The notes: generated by a model not told the origin, from the sequence alone. A stretch of DNA of 64,000 bases from Leptolyngbya sp. FACHB-321 (GCF_014695975.1 NZ_JACJPI010000073.1:124001-188000), one strand, 5' to 3'. Positions 8,062-18,534 are shown, numbered from the stretch's first letter. Translations and numbers: made by a program.

Positions 8062-9675
8062 CTATTCCCACTCAATTGTGCCAGGCGGTTTGGAGGTGAT
8101 ATCATAAACCACGCGATTAACGCCCCTTACTTCATTCACAATTCGGTTGGAGATCGTCTCCAGAAGATCATACGAAACGCGCGACCAATCCGCCGTCATA
8201 CCATCTTCGCTAGAAACAAACCGTAGCACAATCGGGTAAGCATAGGTACGTTGGTCGCCCATGACACCAACACTACGGATTGGCAAAAGCACCGCAAATG
8301 CCTGCCACAATTCGTTATACAGCCCTGCTCGATTAATCTCTTGCCGCACAATCAAATCAGCATCGCGCAAAATATCCAGACGGTCTTCAGTGACCTCTCC
8401 CAAGATCCGAATCGCTAAACCAGGACCGGGAAACGGCTGTCGCAGCACAATTTCTTCCGGTAAACCGATCGACCGACCCACTTTACGGACTTCATCCTTA
8501 AACAGTTTGCGAAGCGGCTCAATCAGTTTGAACTGCAAATCTTTAGGCAAACCGCCAACGTTATGGTGACTTTTAATTTTGACTGCCACTCGCTCACCTG
8601 TCTGGGGATCAACGTTCGTGTCAGCCGATTCAATCACATCTGGATAGAGAGTGCCTTGAGCCAAGTAGTCGAACGGTCCCAGTCGCCGCGATTCTTCCTC
8701 AAAGACGCGAATAAATTCATGTCCAATACGCTTGCGTTTGACTTCGGGATCGGTAACACCTTGAATCTGAGCGAGAAAGCGTTCACGAGCGTTAACATAC
8801 GCGACTGGAATGTGGAACTGTTCCCGGAATAGTTTGACCAAGCGCTCTGGCTCTAGCTTTCGCATGAAGCCCTGGTCAATGAACATACAGGTTAGCTGTT
8901 CGCCGATCGCTCGATACAGTAAAAACGCTAGCGTTGATGAATCGACACCGCCAGAAAGGGCTAGTAGAACCCGTTTGTCGCCGACTCTGGCGCGAATTTC
9001 ACGAATGGCTTCTTCAACAAAGGCATCAGTTGTCCAGGTTGGTTCGCATTGGCAAATATGGTAAACAAAGTTGCGAATCAGCGCTAGTCCGCCAATGGAA
9101 TGCACGACCTCTGGATGAAACTGCACTCCATAAAGCTTGCGATCATGATGAGCGACCGCAGCGCAGGCAGTGTTTGCCGTATGCGCTAACAACTCAAACC
9201 CCTCTGGAAGTTGTGTCACTGAGTCACCATGACTCATCCACATCGTTGTGCCATCTTCAACATTGGTCAGCAGATCGGTGGGATCATCGATCATTAGGGA
9301 CGCTTTACCGTATTCTGCAAGCTCCGATCGCTCTACCCCGCCACCAAGCTGCTGCACCATCAGCTGCATTCCGTAGCACACACCCAGAACTGGTACGCCC
9401 AATGCCCAAATCTCTGGGTCACAGTGAGGGGCAGCGCTGTCATACACCGAACTAGGACCACCCGACAAAATGATCCCCTTCGGGTTAAGTTGTCGCAATT
9501 GTGCCGCTGTTGTCCGGTAAGAGAGCACCTCGGAGTAGACCTGAGTCTCCCGAATCCGACGGGCAATTAATTCAGAGTACTGCGAGCCAAAATCTAAAAT
9601 GACAATGAGTTGGCGGTTGAGCCGATTTTGCTCAATTGGCTCGACCTGAAGCTGTTGTTCTGTCTGTAGAGTCAC
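8062..9675 (-). CDS. guaA: GMP synthase (glutamine-hydrolysing)
   Basis: Converts XMP to GMP using ATP and glutamine, the last step of guanine nucleotide synthesis, in the cytoplasm. The class I glutamine amidotransferase half is complete: Cys100 in GVCYGM, His187 and Glu189 in FHPEV. The ATP pyrophosphatase PP-loop SGGVDSS lies at 241-247, and the C-terminal dimerisation domain ends in the family's KPPGTIEWE. Length 537 aa is normal for cyanobacteria. The start is a GTG at 9675 with AGGA 8 bases upstream. cbiD follows on the same strand 140 bases upstream, a neighbour pairing common in cyanobacteria, so the two may be co-transcribed. Confidence 0.98.
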   Translation of the reverse strand: MTLQTEQQLQVEPIEQNRLNRQLIVILDFGSQYSELIARRIRETQVYSEVLSYRTTAAQLRQLNPKGIILSGGPSSVYDSAAPHCDPEIWALGVPVLGVCYGMQLMVQQLGGGVERSELAEYGKASLMIDDPTDLLTNVEDGTTMWMSHGDSVTQLPEGFELLAHTANTACAAVAHHDRKLYGVQFHPEVVHSIGGLALIRNFVYHICQCEPTWTTDAFVEEAIREIRARVGDKRVLLALSGGVDSSTLAFLLYRAIGEQLTCMFIDQGFMRKLEPERLVKLFREQFHIPVAYVNARERFLAQIQGVTDPEVKRKRIGHEFIRVFEEESRRLGPFDYLAQGTLYPDVIESADTNVDPQTGERVAVKIKSHHNVGGLPKDLQFKLIEPLRKLFKDEVRKVGRSIGLPEEIVLRQPFPGPGLAIRILGEVTEDRLDILRDADLIVRQEINRAGLYNELWQAFAVLLPIRSVGVMGDQRTYAYPIVLRFVSSEDGMTADWSRVSYDLLETISNRIVNEVRGVNRVVYDITSKPPGTIEWE

Positions 9676-9814
9676 CGAGGTATCCTAAATTTTGCTACAA
9701 GAGTGGATAGATGCGTAGCGGTATTGACGCCAGCAGTGAGTTTCAAACAGTAGGGGGGCAAACAGCAGATTACGAAAGATCAGTAAAGCTGCGTACTGTA
9801 GTTGGATATTATAT

Positions 9815-10933
9815 CTAGCCTAGCAAAACTTGCTCAAGTAGGATGTTTCCTCTCTGGCTCTTGGTTATAATCTGCCGACTTCGATCAAACAGAATGGTGC
9901 CCACGCTGACCACTTGCTCACTATGCGTCTGAATATACGCTTGTGAGCGATCGTCAATGGTTTGAGCGATCGATTCATATACCTGCTCCACCCAGGTTTT
10001 TCCTTCTGTCGCATCAAGCTGCTGCAAATACTGTAAACCAGCTTCAGCCGTAGCGCAGCTAAAAAGCATTTGCAGATGCTGGGTTGGTAGTCCAGCGATC
10101 GCGCACTGAGCCGTTAAAATTTCTAGCCGAGCGTCTGCCACATGATGATGGGTGTGAAAGATGCCGCCTGCCAACTTTAAGAGCTTGCCATGGTACCCGA
10201 ATAAGAGCACAGACTGCACACCTTGCAACCCGGCTTCTACCAGCAACGGACCGAGCCAGTTTGCTGTTTTTACCAAACGTGACGGCTCGACCCCTAATTG
10301 CCGTACTAGATCTAACCCATTCTCGCCAACACAAAACACTAAACAGTCAAACCATGCAGCCTTTTGCCGCAGATCTTTACGGAACGCCTCAAGCTGCCCT
10401 GGCGCGCTAAGGGGTTGCGAAATGCCTGTTGTGCCCAGCAGAGACAGCCCTTCCACCACCCCAAACGCTTCATTGGAGGTACGTTTGGCAAGGGCACGTC
10501 CCTCTGGCAAAATTAACGTTACTTGAATCTTCTCACCTGCCTCTAGCCAGCAGTTGAGGTTCTCAAGCAGGAGTCGTTTGGCATAGGCATAAAGCGCTAA
10601 TTGTCCGTCTGCTTGCCGTCCTAGTCCTTCACCACCCTGTAGTACGATCGCCTCTGCCTGATTTGTATTACCCCATTCGACTAATGCCCAGAGTGGTGTG
10701 TGGCGAGTCAAATCGAGATTGTCGCCAGGGTCGCTACGGGTTATTGCCAGAGCCGCACCGGGTTTTAGCCCTGCTACTTGCTCAATGTCAATCTCTACTG
10801 TTTCGGCTGGCTCAAGCAAGTCTATGCTGACTGAAACGATCGACTGTGGCTGCCGTAACCAGCGGAGAGCGGCGATCGCAGCAGCGCAGGCAAAGACAGG
10901 CAAGGTATAGCCAGCGCGAGGGGGGGATGACAT
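9815..10933 (-). CDS. cbiD: Cobalt-precorrin-5B C(1)-methyltransferase
   Basis: CbiD methylates C-1 of the corrin ring in the oxygen-independent (early cobalt) branch of cobalamin synthesis, using S-adenosylmethionine. Recognisable segments are the N-terminal SGYTLPVFACAAA-like motif (here AGYTLPVFACAAAIAA, residues 7-22), DPGDNLDLTRH, and the highly conserved PEGRALAKRTSNEAFGV..GLSLLGTTGI block near the middle. Length 372 aa fits. It lies upstream of guaA on the same strand. The organism therefore has at least this step of B12 or pseudo-B12 synthesis. The ATG at 10933 is the only good start. Confidence 0.95.
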   Translation of the reverse strand: MSSPPRAGYTLPVFACAAAIAALRWLRQPQSIVSVSIDLLEPAETVEIDIEQVAGLKPGAALAITRSDPGDNLDLTRHTPLWALVEWGNTNQAEAIVLQGGEGLGRQADGQLALYAYAKRLLLENLNCWLEAGEKIQVTLILPEGRALAKRTSNEAFGVVEGLSLLGTTGISQPLSAPGQLEAFRKDLRQKAAWFDCLVFCVGENGLDLVRQLGVEPSRLVKTANWLGPLLVEAGLQGVQSVLLFGYHGKLLKLAGGIFHTHHHVADARLEILTAQCAIAGLPTQHLQMLFSCATAEAGLQYLQQLDATEGKTWVEQVYESIAQTIDDRSQAYIQTHSEQVVSVGTILFDRSRQIITKSQRGNILLEQVLLG

Positions 10934-10983
10934 GAGGCAGAGTGAAAGAGAACAACAGGTGGAGTAACACGACGATCGCCAAT

Positions 10984-11009
10984 AAAAAAGCCACGCAAAT
11001 CACGTGGCT
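10984..11009 (-). terminator. Intrinsic terminator of sodB
   Basis: On the minus strand AGCCACG and CGTGGCT pair around a 7-base loop and are followed by TTTTTT, 40 bases after the sodB stop codon. Confidence 0.9.
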
Positions 11010-11048
11010 GGCTTCGATACTTAACAAAGTAATTGAGCTAGCTCAGAG

Positions 11049-11648
11049 TTAAGCAGCCAAATTTTTAGCAGCAAAATCCCAGTTAACCAAATTCTCAAGA
11101 TAGTTTTTGATAAAGGCAGGACGAGCATTTCTAAAGTCGATGTAATAGGCGTGTTCCCATACATCAAGTGTCAGAAGGGCTTTCTGTCCGTGCGCCAGTG
11201 GGTTCTCAGCATTAGGAGTTTTAGTGACTTTCAAGGTGCCGCCATCATCAACTAACCATGCCCAACCGCTACCAAATTGAGTTGTCGCAGCAGTTGTAAA
11301 CTCTTCTTTGAACTTATCAAAGCTACCAAACGCACTGTCAATTTTCGCTGCAAGTTCGCCAGTGGGAGCACCGCCACCAGAGGGCGAAAGGCTATCCCAA
11401 AAGAAGGTATGATTCCAGACTTGAGCGGCATTGTTGAAGATACCAGCCTTTGAGGAATCTTTAAACGAGGCTGTAATCACTTCTTCGAGTGTTTTGTCAG
11501 CCAATTCGGTGTCTGCAACCAATTTATTCAGGTTATCGACATATGCCTTGTGATGCTTGCCGTAATGGTACTCAAAGGTTTCGGCTTTCATACCATGTGG
11601 CTCTAGGGCGTTAAAGTCGTAAGGAAGGGGGGACTGTTCAAATGCCAT
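11049..11648 (-). CDS. sodB: Superoxide dismutase [Fe]
   Basis: Dismutates superoxide to oxygen and hydrogen peroxide in the cytosol, protecting against photosynthetic oxidative stress. All four metal ligands are present: His28 (EYHYGKHH), His80 (AAQVWNHTFFW), Asp162 and His166 (LDVWEHAYY). Gln76 in NNAAQVWNH is the second-sphere glutamine position characteristic of iron rather than manganese enzymes. At 199 residues it has the usual SodB length and no signal peptide. It is monocistronic with its own terminator. The ATG at 11648 is followed by the standard family N-terminus. Confidence 0.98.
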   Translation of the reverse strand: MAFEQSPLPYDFNALEPHGMKAETFEYHYGKHHKAYVDNLNKLVADTELADKTLEEVITASFKDSSKAGIFNNAAQVWNHTFFWDSLSPSGGGAPTGELAAKIDSAFGSFDKFKEEFTTAATTQFGSGWAWLVDDGGTLKVTKTPNAENPLAHGQKALLTLDVWEHAYYIDFRNARPAFIKNYLENLVNWDFAAKNLAA

Positions 11649-12105
11649 TGTGTTCTTCTCTCTATCTAAATCTGTGTTGAAGATCGAATCTACGTTGAAG
11701 TTTAAGGCAACTCACAAGCTCTCGTACTTGCGGTTTTTGTCTGCGGTTGCTTACTTTATCGATCGTTTGTCCGATCGTACAGTCTCTACCAACTGCAAAA
11801 GTGTGAGGGACGCGTAGAAACAGAACTTAACACCTGAATTCTACCGTAGAATTACACACTCAATGAGGCTTTAGTGCTCCCTCAGAGGACAGAGATTACG
11901 TATCTGAGCGTAGCTAGAGCCAAAGAATGTCAGGAAAAGATAACTTTTAGAATGTTGTAAAAGCAATGTCATGAACTGATGACCCTGACTACTAAGGCTT
12001 ACAGCCGATGACAGCTCGCAGAGCAAAATTAAGGCATGGTTATGGCACGACAAGGTTCTCTATAATTTTGGTAAAGGCAGAGACATTATGTCCTGAACTG
12101 AACTA
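11649..12105. other. Divergent intergenic region with a sigma-70-like -10
   Basis: About 460 bases between sodB and the M16 gene. A consensus TATAAT lies at 12061-12066, 40 bases before the M16 start, with only a poor -35; it is the best promoter candidate for the peptidase pair. A CGATCG inverted pair occurs at about 11759-11776. No ORF or RNA gene is convincing. Confidence 0.45.
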
Positions 12106-13413
12106 TTGAGCTTACTTGATTTGCCTCCGGTTCTCAGTCAATCCTTTTTCCCAGCGAATGTAGTGACGCTGGATAACGGATTAACTATTATTCACCAGCA
12201 CACACCTGCCACGCCTGTAACTGCTGTTGATGTCTGGGTGAAAGCAGGCACGCTCGCCGAACCTGATGAATGGTCTGGTATGGCGCATTTTCTAGAACAC
12301 ATGATCTTTAAAGGGACAGATCAGTTGCCACCCGGTGCGTTTGATCTGGCGATCGAGCGGCGTGGTGGTGTCACCAATGCAGCAACAAGCTACGACTACG
12401 CCCACTACTTCATTACTACAGCCGCTCAGCATTTAGCAGAAACGTTGCCATATCTGGCAGATTTGCTTTTACACGCAGCGATTCCAGACAGCGAGTTTGG
12501 GCGAGAGCGTCAGGTGGTGTTAGAAGAAATTCATCAGGCGCAGGATGATCCTGACTGGCTCACGTTTCAGTCACTCAACGAAATGGTGTATCAACGTCAT
12601 CCGTATGGGCGCTCGATCTTAGGTACGGCAGAAACGTTGCTGGCACGATCGCCTGCCGAAATGCGTCAGTTTCATGCTCACCACTATCAGCCTGAAAAAA
12701 TGACGGTCGTGGTTGTAGGCGATATTGCTCAAGATCGAGCGATCGATCTGGTAAGCGAAACCTTTCAATCCTTTCCGGTTCCAACGACGTGTCCTCTCTC
12801 TATACCGGAAGCCGAACCACCGATTACTACCATTCGCCGTCAGGAACTTTACCTGCCGCGCCTAGAACAAGCACGACTGCTAATGGCGTGGATTGGACCC
12901 GGCGTAGATTGCCAGTCACAAGATTTGGATGAGCAATTGCAAGCAGCATTCGGGCTAGACATCCTTTCGGTGCTGTTAGCCGAAGGACGCACATCCCGTC
13001 TGGTGCGAGAACTGCGCGAAGAGCGGCATCTTGTGCAGGCGATCGGCAGTAGTTTTTCCCTTCAGCGCGAGTCGGGGCTATTTACCATCAGTGCATGGCT
13101 AGAGCCAGAAAATTTAGAGCGGGTAGAGGCAATCATCTGCGATCGTGTCTCGCAGTTATCTGCTACACCAATCTCCGAAGCCGAACTTTCTCGCTGCAAA
13201 CGCCTGCTCTGTAACGATTACGCCTTCTCTACTGAAACACCCTGCCAGCTTGCTGGGTTATACGGGTACTACAGCATCCTTGCTAACCCTCAAATGGCTA
13301 CTAGCTACCCACAGCGCCTCCAGGCAATTCAGGCAACCGATCTTCAGCGCCTCGCCAATCGCTACCTTTCGCCCTACCATTATGCGGCGACAGTGGGCAA
13401 ACCATTGTTGTAA
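12106..13413 (+). CDS. M16 family zinc peptidase, catalytic subunit
   Basis: An insulinase/pitrilysin-family (M16B) metallopeptidase resembling mitochondrial processing peptidase and bacterial PqqF/YmxG-like enzymes. The inverted zinc motif HFLEH is intact (His61, Glu64, His65), and Glu141 in VVLEEIHQ is the third ligand at the expected 76-residue distance. The C-terminal inactive-like repeat (about 240-430) is present with the R/Y substrate-clamp region. The start is most likely TTG at 12106, since no in-frame ATG precedes the catalytic domain. The downstream M16 gene lacks the catalytic motif, so the two probably form an active/inactive heterodimer. No signal peptide is evident, suggesting cytoplasmic action. 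Confidence 0.88.
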   Translation: MSLLDLPPVLSQSFFPANVVTLDNGLTIIHQHTPATPVTAVDVWVKAGTLAEPDEWSGMAHFLEHMIFKGTDQLPPGAFDLAIERRGGVTNAATSYDYAHYFITTAAQHLAETLPYLADLLLHAAIPDSEFGRERQVVLEEIHQAQDDPDWLTFQSLNEMVYQRHPYGRSILGTAETLLARSPAEMRQFHAHHYQPEKMTVVVVGDIAQDRAIDLVSETFQSFPVPTTCPLSIPEAEPPITTIRRQELYLPRLEQARLLMAWIGPGVDCQSQDLDEQLQAAFGLDILSVLLAEGRTSRLVRELREERHLVQAIGSSFSLQRESGLFTISAWLEPENLERVEAIICDRVSQLSATPISEAELSRCKRLLCNDYAFSTETPCQLAGLYGYYSILANPQMATSYPQRLQAIQATDLQRLANRYLSPYHYAATVGKPLL

Positions 13414-13422
13414 CTGTGTGGA

Positions 13423-13592
13423 GCTATCAGCGGTCAGCTTAACTGGTGTCTATCTATCGCAATGCTTGATTGAGTGTGTACAACCTGAGCGAAAAGCCTT
13501 TAGCCCTTGCCGTTGGAGCAGTAATGTCAGTTGAGAATCACTACATCCATGACCACTGTTAGTTTCTAGAAATTAGCTGATGGCTGACCGCT
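13423..13592. repeat. Inverted-repeat-bounded spacer between the M16 genes
   Basis: AGCGGTCAGC (13429-13438) reappears inverted as GCTGACCGCT (13583-13592), with partial matches on both flanks, bracketing about 145 bases of non-coding sequence. AGCTATCAGCGGTCAGC-type strings are frequent in filamentous cyanobacterial spacers, so this may be a degenerate miniature element. Confidence 0.45.
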
Positions 13593-13634
13593 AACCGCTT
13601 TCCATTGTTCGCTCTTCGCAAAAAGGATGGTTTC

Positions 13635-14972
13635 GTGAATCTAGGTATTAAGCAGTCTCCTCAAACGCGCACAGTGCTCAAAAACGGCATCGTTGTTTTG
13701 GTGTGGGAGAATCCTGCCGCAGACATCGTAGCGGCTCGCATCTTTGTCCGAGCGGGTAGCCAGTGGGAATCGTCAAAGGACGCAGGTTTGTCGCATCTAG
13801 TCGCTGCTGTATTAACGAAAGGTACTGAGCAGCGATCGTCCCTGGAAATTGCTGAACAGGTTGAGTCTGTCGGGGCAAGTCTTAGTGCTGATGCGGCTAC
13901 TGATTACTTTTTGTTGAGTCTCAAGACTGTCTCTTCAGATTTTGCTGCCATTTTGGCACTGGCAGGCGAACTGTTGCGATCGCCCACGTTTCCACAGTCA
14001 GAGATCGACCTGGAGCGCCGACTGACGCTTCAGGCAATTCGCTCTCAACAAGAACAACCCTTCTCGATCGCCTTCGACCAACTGCGACAGTTGATGTATG
14101 GCGATCACCCCTACGCGCTTTCGGGTTTGGGTACAGAAACTAGCGTGTCGCAGCTTGAACGTGCCGATCTTCAGCGCTATCACCAGACACACTTTCGCCC
14201 CGACAACATCGTTATTAGCCTCTCAGGTCGGCTTCAGCCCGATGCCGCGATCGCTCTGGTTGAACAAGTGTTTGGCGATTGGCAAGTTCCCTCCACGCCC
14301 TTACCCGTTCTTCATCTGCCCGCCATCACCTCTACGCCAGCAAGAGCAGCGATTGCTCAAGAAACCCAACAGTCGATCGTGATGCTGGGCTATCTCGCAC
14401 CCGCTGTTGTCCTTGATCATGCTGATGTACTGCGGCAGAGTAACGGAACGTCCGGTAAGCCTAGCCCTCACCCTTCCCCCCCTACTATTCAGGACTATGC
14501 CGCACTCAAACTACTCAACAGCTACCTCGGCAACGGGCTTTCTAGTCGCCTCTTTGTCGAGTTGCGCGAAAAGCGTGGTCTAGCCTACGAAGTGTCTGCT
14601 TTCTATCCCACTCGCCTGCATCCCGCGCAGTTTGTCGTTTATATGGGCACCGCTCCTGAAAACACCGCGATCGCCCTTGATGGGTTAAAAGCAGAAGTCG
14701 ATCGTCTGCGAACCCACCCCTTCGATCCAGAAACGTTGCAAGCCGCTAAAGATAAAATTCTGGGGCAACATGCACTTGGCAAGCAGACCAACGCTCAGAT
14801 TGCTCAGACCTTTGGCTGGTACGAAACAGTCGGCTTGGGCATCGGCTTTGATACACAGTTTCAAGCACAAGTAGCAGCTGTTACAGTTGAAGCAACTCAG
14901 CATGTGGCAGAACAATATCTTGTGGAGCCGTACCTTTCCTTAGTTGGTCCTGCTGCTGCTGTAAAGGCATAA
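13635..14972 (+). CDS. M16 family peptidase-like protein, non-catalytic subunit
   Basis: A 445-residue second member of the M16 family. The segment aligned to the zinc motif reads GLSHLVAAVLTKGT, so the Glu and the second His of HxxEH are lost and the protein cannot be a zinc peptidase by itself. The later GYLAPAV and the LSSRLFVELREKRGLAYEV block (about 320-338), including the conserved Arg/Tyr clamp, are well kept. It should pair with the active subunit encoded 220 bases upstream, as in other bacterial M16B heterodimers. I chose the GTG at 13635, which has AAGGA 8 bases upstream, over the TTG at 13605. Confidence 0.85.
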   Translation: MNLGIKQSPQTRTVLKNGIVVLVWENPAADIVAARIFVRAGSQWESSKDAGLSHLVAAVLTKGTEQRSSLEIAEQVESVGASLSADAATDYFLLSLKTVSSDFAAILALAGELLRSPTFPQSEIDLERRLTLQAIRSQQEQPFSIAFDQLRQLMYGDHPYALSGLGTETSVSQLERADLQRYHQTHFRPDNIVISLSGRLQPDAAIALVEQVFGDWQVPSTPLPVLHLPAITSTPARAAIAQETQQSIVMLGYLAPAVVLDHADVLRQSNGTSGKPSPHPSPPTIQDYAALKLLNSYLGNGLSSRLFVELREKRGLAYEVSAFYPTRLHPAQFVVYMGTAPENTAIALDGLKAEVDRLRTHPFDPETLQAAKDKILGQHALGKQTNAQIAQTFGWYETVGLGIGFDTQFQAQVAAVTVEATQHVAEQYLVEPYLSLVGPAAAVKA

Positions 14973-15373
14973 CTGCTGAAGCAGTGGCTGGTCAAGAAAT
15001 ATGTTGCACTCCGTGATTCTACGGAGGATTCACATAAAACCCTCAAGAAGGTTAGAACAACTACTGAATACGGCAAGGTGCCAAAGCAGTAGGCTGTATT
15101 GCAGAGGGTGTGTTCTCAGCAGCTACCAGGGTGCGTTCCGGTCAAGCAAGTGTAGACAGTCTTCGCGTCTTAAACTGATTGACTAAACTTGTGAGGCTTG
15201 GACTTGTGACGCTTGCCTTATATAAGGGATCTACCACCGTTTGAACCACTACTTAAACCATTACACGGGCTGACAGTTGCTTAACATTGAGCGTCTGAAC
15301 AGTGTGTTTGAGCACTTCATCCACTGTTAATAGCCCGAACACTCCCCGGCTATACCACCCAAGCAACGACATT
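14973..15373. other. Intergenic region before the TPR gene
   Basis: About 400 bases. It holds possible promoter sequence for the TPR gene, including TTATATAAGG near 15220. An in-frame GTG at 15302 could extend the TPR protein by 24 residues, but without a ribosome site. Nothing else stands out. Confidence 0.4.
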
Positions 15374-16468
15374 ATGAACAGCGACCTTGCAGCGAGAGAC
15401 CAAACGCCTGCATCTTCCCGCGAGACAGTGTTTCCCTCTGAGCCTGAGCTTCTAGCTGCGAAAGCCATCGGCTCCTTTAGTGACTCTAACGAAACGCTGG
15501 TAGCCGATGCAGCACAGGCAATGGCAGAGCGCTTTCTACATCAAGGCTGTGAATACTATCAGACAGGGCAATTTGAAGCAGCGCTAAAAGCATTTCAGGA
15601 AGCCTTTTTGCTGTACCGCGATCGCCAGGACGAACATGGGCAGGAGAAAGCGTTAAGCAGTTTAGGCTTAACCCACTATAGCTTGAGAGACTATGCTAGA
15701 GCAGTCAAATACTCTAAGCAAAGTTTAGAAGTGGCTCAAAAGCTGGACGATCGTCATAGCCTGGTCAAAATCTTTGGCAATCTGGGCAATGCGTATCGTC
15801 ACCTCAAAGAGCAAGCAAAGGCTATTGAATGCCAGCAGCAAAGCCTAACGCTCGCGCAGGAACTTGGCGATCGACGTGGTGAGATGGCGGCACTTAATAA
15901 CCTGGGCTTGGCGTATAAAGCGTTAGGTGACCACCCGATCGCCATTGGCTACGAAGAACAAAGCCTGGAGATTGCCCGTGAGCTGCGGGATGACCAGATT
16001 GAGGAGCAAATTCTCAAGAACTTGGGCAATGCCTGTTACGCGCTGGGCAACTACACCAAAGCGGTTGATTATTACGAGCAACGACTCGTCTTGGCACGAG
16101 AACTCAGCGATCGCCGTACAGAAGGACAAGTGCTACGAAATTTGGGCAATGCTTGCTACGCGTTAGGCGACTACGATCGTGCGATTGAATACAGCAAGCA
16201 ATGGTTAAGCGTCTCTAGAGAAACACAAGATCGTCGCGGCGAAGAGCAAGCGCTGGGCAGCGTGGGCGTTGGCTATGATGCCTTAGGTAACTATGCCCGA
16301 GCGATCGACTACTACGAGCAACGACTCGCGATCGCTCAACGAATGAAAGACCACCGCATTGCCGAACAGGTCTTAGGTAGCCTCCGTGTTGCCTACTATG
16401 CCCTCGGTGATTATGCCAAAGCTGTCAACTGCACTAAACAGCGCGAGACACTTATAGGAACTAGCTGA
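15374..16468 (+). CDS. Tetratricopeptide repeat protein (LGN/Rapsyn-like TPRs)
   Basis: A 364-residue protein built almost wholly of 40-residue TPR units of the TPR_12 kind (G-AY-LG-Y--A--Y--Q-L-IA-E--D). At least seven repeats can be counted from about residue 60 onward, each with an LGN/LGxA..Y core such as NLGNACYALGNYTKA. These units form protein-protein scaffolds; related arrays occur in cyanobacterial signalling and NTPase-linked proteins, but here no effector domain is attached. Adjacent repeats are very similar even at the DNA level (about 120-bp period), which points to recent unit duplication. The ATG at 15374 was preferred to GTG 15302. Confidence 0.8.
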   Translation: MNSDLAARDQTPASSRETVFPSEPELLAAKAIGSFSDSNETLVADAAQAMAERFLHQGCEYYQTGQFEAALKAFQEAFLLYRDRQDEHGQEKALSSLGLTHYSLRDYARAVKYSKQSLEVAQKLDDRHSLVKIFGNLGNAYRHLKEQAKAIECQQQSLTLAQELGDRRGEMAALNNLGLAYKALGDHPIAIGYEEQSLEIARELRDDQIEEQILKNLGNACYALGNYTKAVDYYEQRLVLARELSDRRTEGQVLRNLGNACYALGDYDRAIEYSKQWLSVSRETQDRRGEEQALGSVGVGYDALGNYARAIDYYEQRLAIAQRMKDHRIAEQVLGSLRVAYYALGDYAKAVNCTKQRETLIGTS

Positions 16469-16655
16469 GCAATGTCAGGAGATGATGACGCTAAGCGACC
16501 AGTAAACCTCCTTAACCACTAGTTAGAATCGGCATTGCAAGGATTAGCGGTTGTCGATTAAACCCCTCGACAGGGATCGGAATCCGCACTAGACTTAAGT
16601 TCTAACGTTTAATGCATCGTTCGATACAAATTCATCTAAGGGTTGGTGGTTCCTA

Positions 16656-18494
16656 GTGCAACTGCAACAACGTGTGGCTGTAAAGCGGGTGACTGGCGCG
16701 TTCGCATTGATTGACAGTTTAAAGCGCCACGGTGTCAAGCATATCTTTGGCTATCCTGGTGGCGCGATTCTGCCAATTTATGACGAGGTTTATCGGGCAC
16801 AGGCAGAAGGTGGTTTTCAGCACATTCTGGTGCGGCACGAGCAGGGTGCTGCCCATGCTGCCGATGGCTACGCCCGCGCGACTGGTGAAGTCGGCGTTTG
16901 CTTTGCCACCTCTGGACCTGGCGCTACAAACCTGGTAACGGGGATCGCAACGGCTCATATGGATTCCATTCCGCTGGTCGTCATTACTGGGCAGGTTCCC
17001 AGCTATGCGATTGGTAGCGATGCCTTTCAGGAAACAGATATCTTTGGCATTACGCTGCCGATCGTCAAGCATTCCTATGTTGTGCGCGATCCGAAAGATA
17101 TGGCACGCATTGTGGCTGAGGCATTTTACATTGCGACTACGGGTCGTCCGGGTCCAGTGCTCGTTGATGTACCCAAAGATGTCGCGCAGCAGCAGTTTGA
17201 CTATGTACCGATGGCGTTGGATGAGGTCAGGTTGGCAGGATATCGCCCCACTGTTAAGGGCAACCCCCGTCAAATTGCCCATGCGCTCAGACTAATCCGG
17301 CAGGCAAAACAACCGTTGCTCTATGTGGGTGGTGGCGCGATCGCCTCCAACGCTCATGCCGAAATTAAAGAGCTAGCCGAGCGCTTTAGCCTACCTGTTA
17401 CGACCACGCTGATGGGCATTGGTGCCTTTGATGAGCATCATTCACTCTCAGTTGGGATGTTGGGGATGCATGGTACTGCCTATGCAAACTTTGCTGTAAC
17501 AGAGTGCGATTTATTGATTGCCGTTGGTGCCCGTTTCGACGATCGCGTCACGGGTAAACTGGACGAATTTGCCGCTCGCGCCAAAGTGATTCATATCGAT
17601 ATTGACCCTGCTGAAGTGGGTAAAAATCGCGCCCCAGAAGTGCCGATCGTTGGGGATGTGCGCCAGGTCTTGATTGAGCTATTGCGCCGGAGCCAAGAGG
17701 ATGGCGATGTGCGTGAGCCGCAGCGTAACCGAGCATGGCTGAACTGTATTGCTCGCTGGCAGGAAGATTATCCTCTGGAAGTGCCTCATTATGCCGATAG
17801 TCTTTCTCCTCAAGAAGTGATTGTCGAACTCAGCATTCAAGCGCCCAACGCTTACTACACAACTGATGTTGGGCAGCATCAGATGTGGTCAGCACAGTTC
17901 CTCAAAAACGGTCCGCGTCGCTGGATTTCTAGTGCAGGGCTGGGCACAATGGGCTTTGGGCTGCCTGCGGCAATGGGCGCCAAAATTGCTGTACCAGATG
18001 AGGATGTTATCTGTATCAGCGGCGATGCCAGCATTCAGATGAATATTCAAGAACTGGGCACTCTGGCGCAATACGGCATCAACGTGAAAACGGTGATTAT
18101 CAACAATGGCTGGCAGGGTATGGTACGCCAATGGCAGCAAGCTTTTTATGACGAACGCTATTCTTGCTCCAGTATGGAAGTAGGAATGCCAGATTTCGTT
18201 AAACTAGCTGAGGCTTATGGCATTAAAGGCATGATGATCAGCACGCGGGACGAGCTCAAGAGCGCGATCGCCCAAATGTTGACTCACGATGGTCCCGTTT
18301 TGCTGGATGCCCGTGTTCGCAAAGATGAGAACTGCTATCCAATGATTCCGCCGGGTAAGAGTAATGCTCAGATGGTGGGCTTGCCAGAGCGCAAAACGTT
18401 GGAGAAAGCCGCCGAACTGATTTATTGTGGCAGTTGTGGCGCAAAAAACGTGACGAACAATAACTTCTGCCCAGAGTGCGGCACGAAATTATAG
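16656..18494 (+). CDS. ilvB: Acetolactate synthase large subunit with C-terminal zinc ribbon
   Basis: Thiamine-diphosphate enzyme that condenses pyruvate with pyruvate or 2-oxobutyrate in the first common step of Val, Leu and Ile synthesis. The catalytic Glu62 lies in [12 protein letters not shown], the FAD/acetolactate signature follows through [12 protein letters not shown], and the ThDP-binding GDAS..N motif lies near residue 458. The C-terminus carries an extra zinc-ribbon-like tail with Cys591, Cys594, Cys605 and Cys608 (CGSC-x10-CPEC). The start is GTG at 16656, as no ATG precedes the conserved [11 protein letters not shown]. The regulatory small subunit is not in the window. Confidence 0.95.
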   Translation: MQLQQRVAVKRVTGAFALIDSLKRHGVKHIFGYPGGAILPIYDEVYRAQAEGGFQHILVRHEQGAAHAADGYARATGEVGVCFATSGPGATNLVTGIATAHMDSIPLVVITGQVPSYAIGSDAFQETDIFGITLPIVKHSYVVRDPKDMARIVAEAFYIATTGRPGPVLVDVPKDVAQQQFDYVPMALDEVRLAGYRPTVKGNPRQIAHALRLIRQAKQPLLYVGGGAIASNAHAEIKELAERFSLPVTTTLMGIGAFDEHHSLSVGMLGMHGTAYANFAVTECDLLIAVGARFDDRVTGKLDEFAARAKVIHIDIDPAEVGKNRAPEVPIVGDVRQVLIELLRRSQEDGDVREPQRNRAWLNCIARWQEDYPLEVPHYADSLSPQEVIVELSIQAPNAYYTTDVGQHQMWSAQFLKNGPRRWISSAGLGTMGFGLPAAMGAKIAVPDEDVICISGDASIQMNIQELGTLAQYGINVKTVIINNGWQGMVRQWQQAFYDERYSCSSMEVGMPDFVKLAEAYGIKGMMISTRDELKSAIAQMLTHDGPVLLDARVRKDENCYPMIPPGKSNAQMVGLPERKTLEKAAELIYCGSCGAKNVTNNNFCPECGTKL

Positions 18495-18534
18495 AGACGA
18501 TCAGCGGTTCTTACCTCACTTTAAAGTGGGGCTG

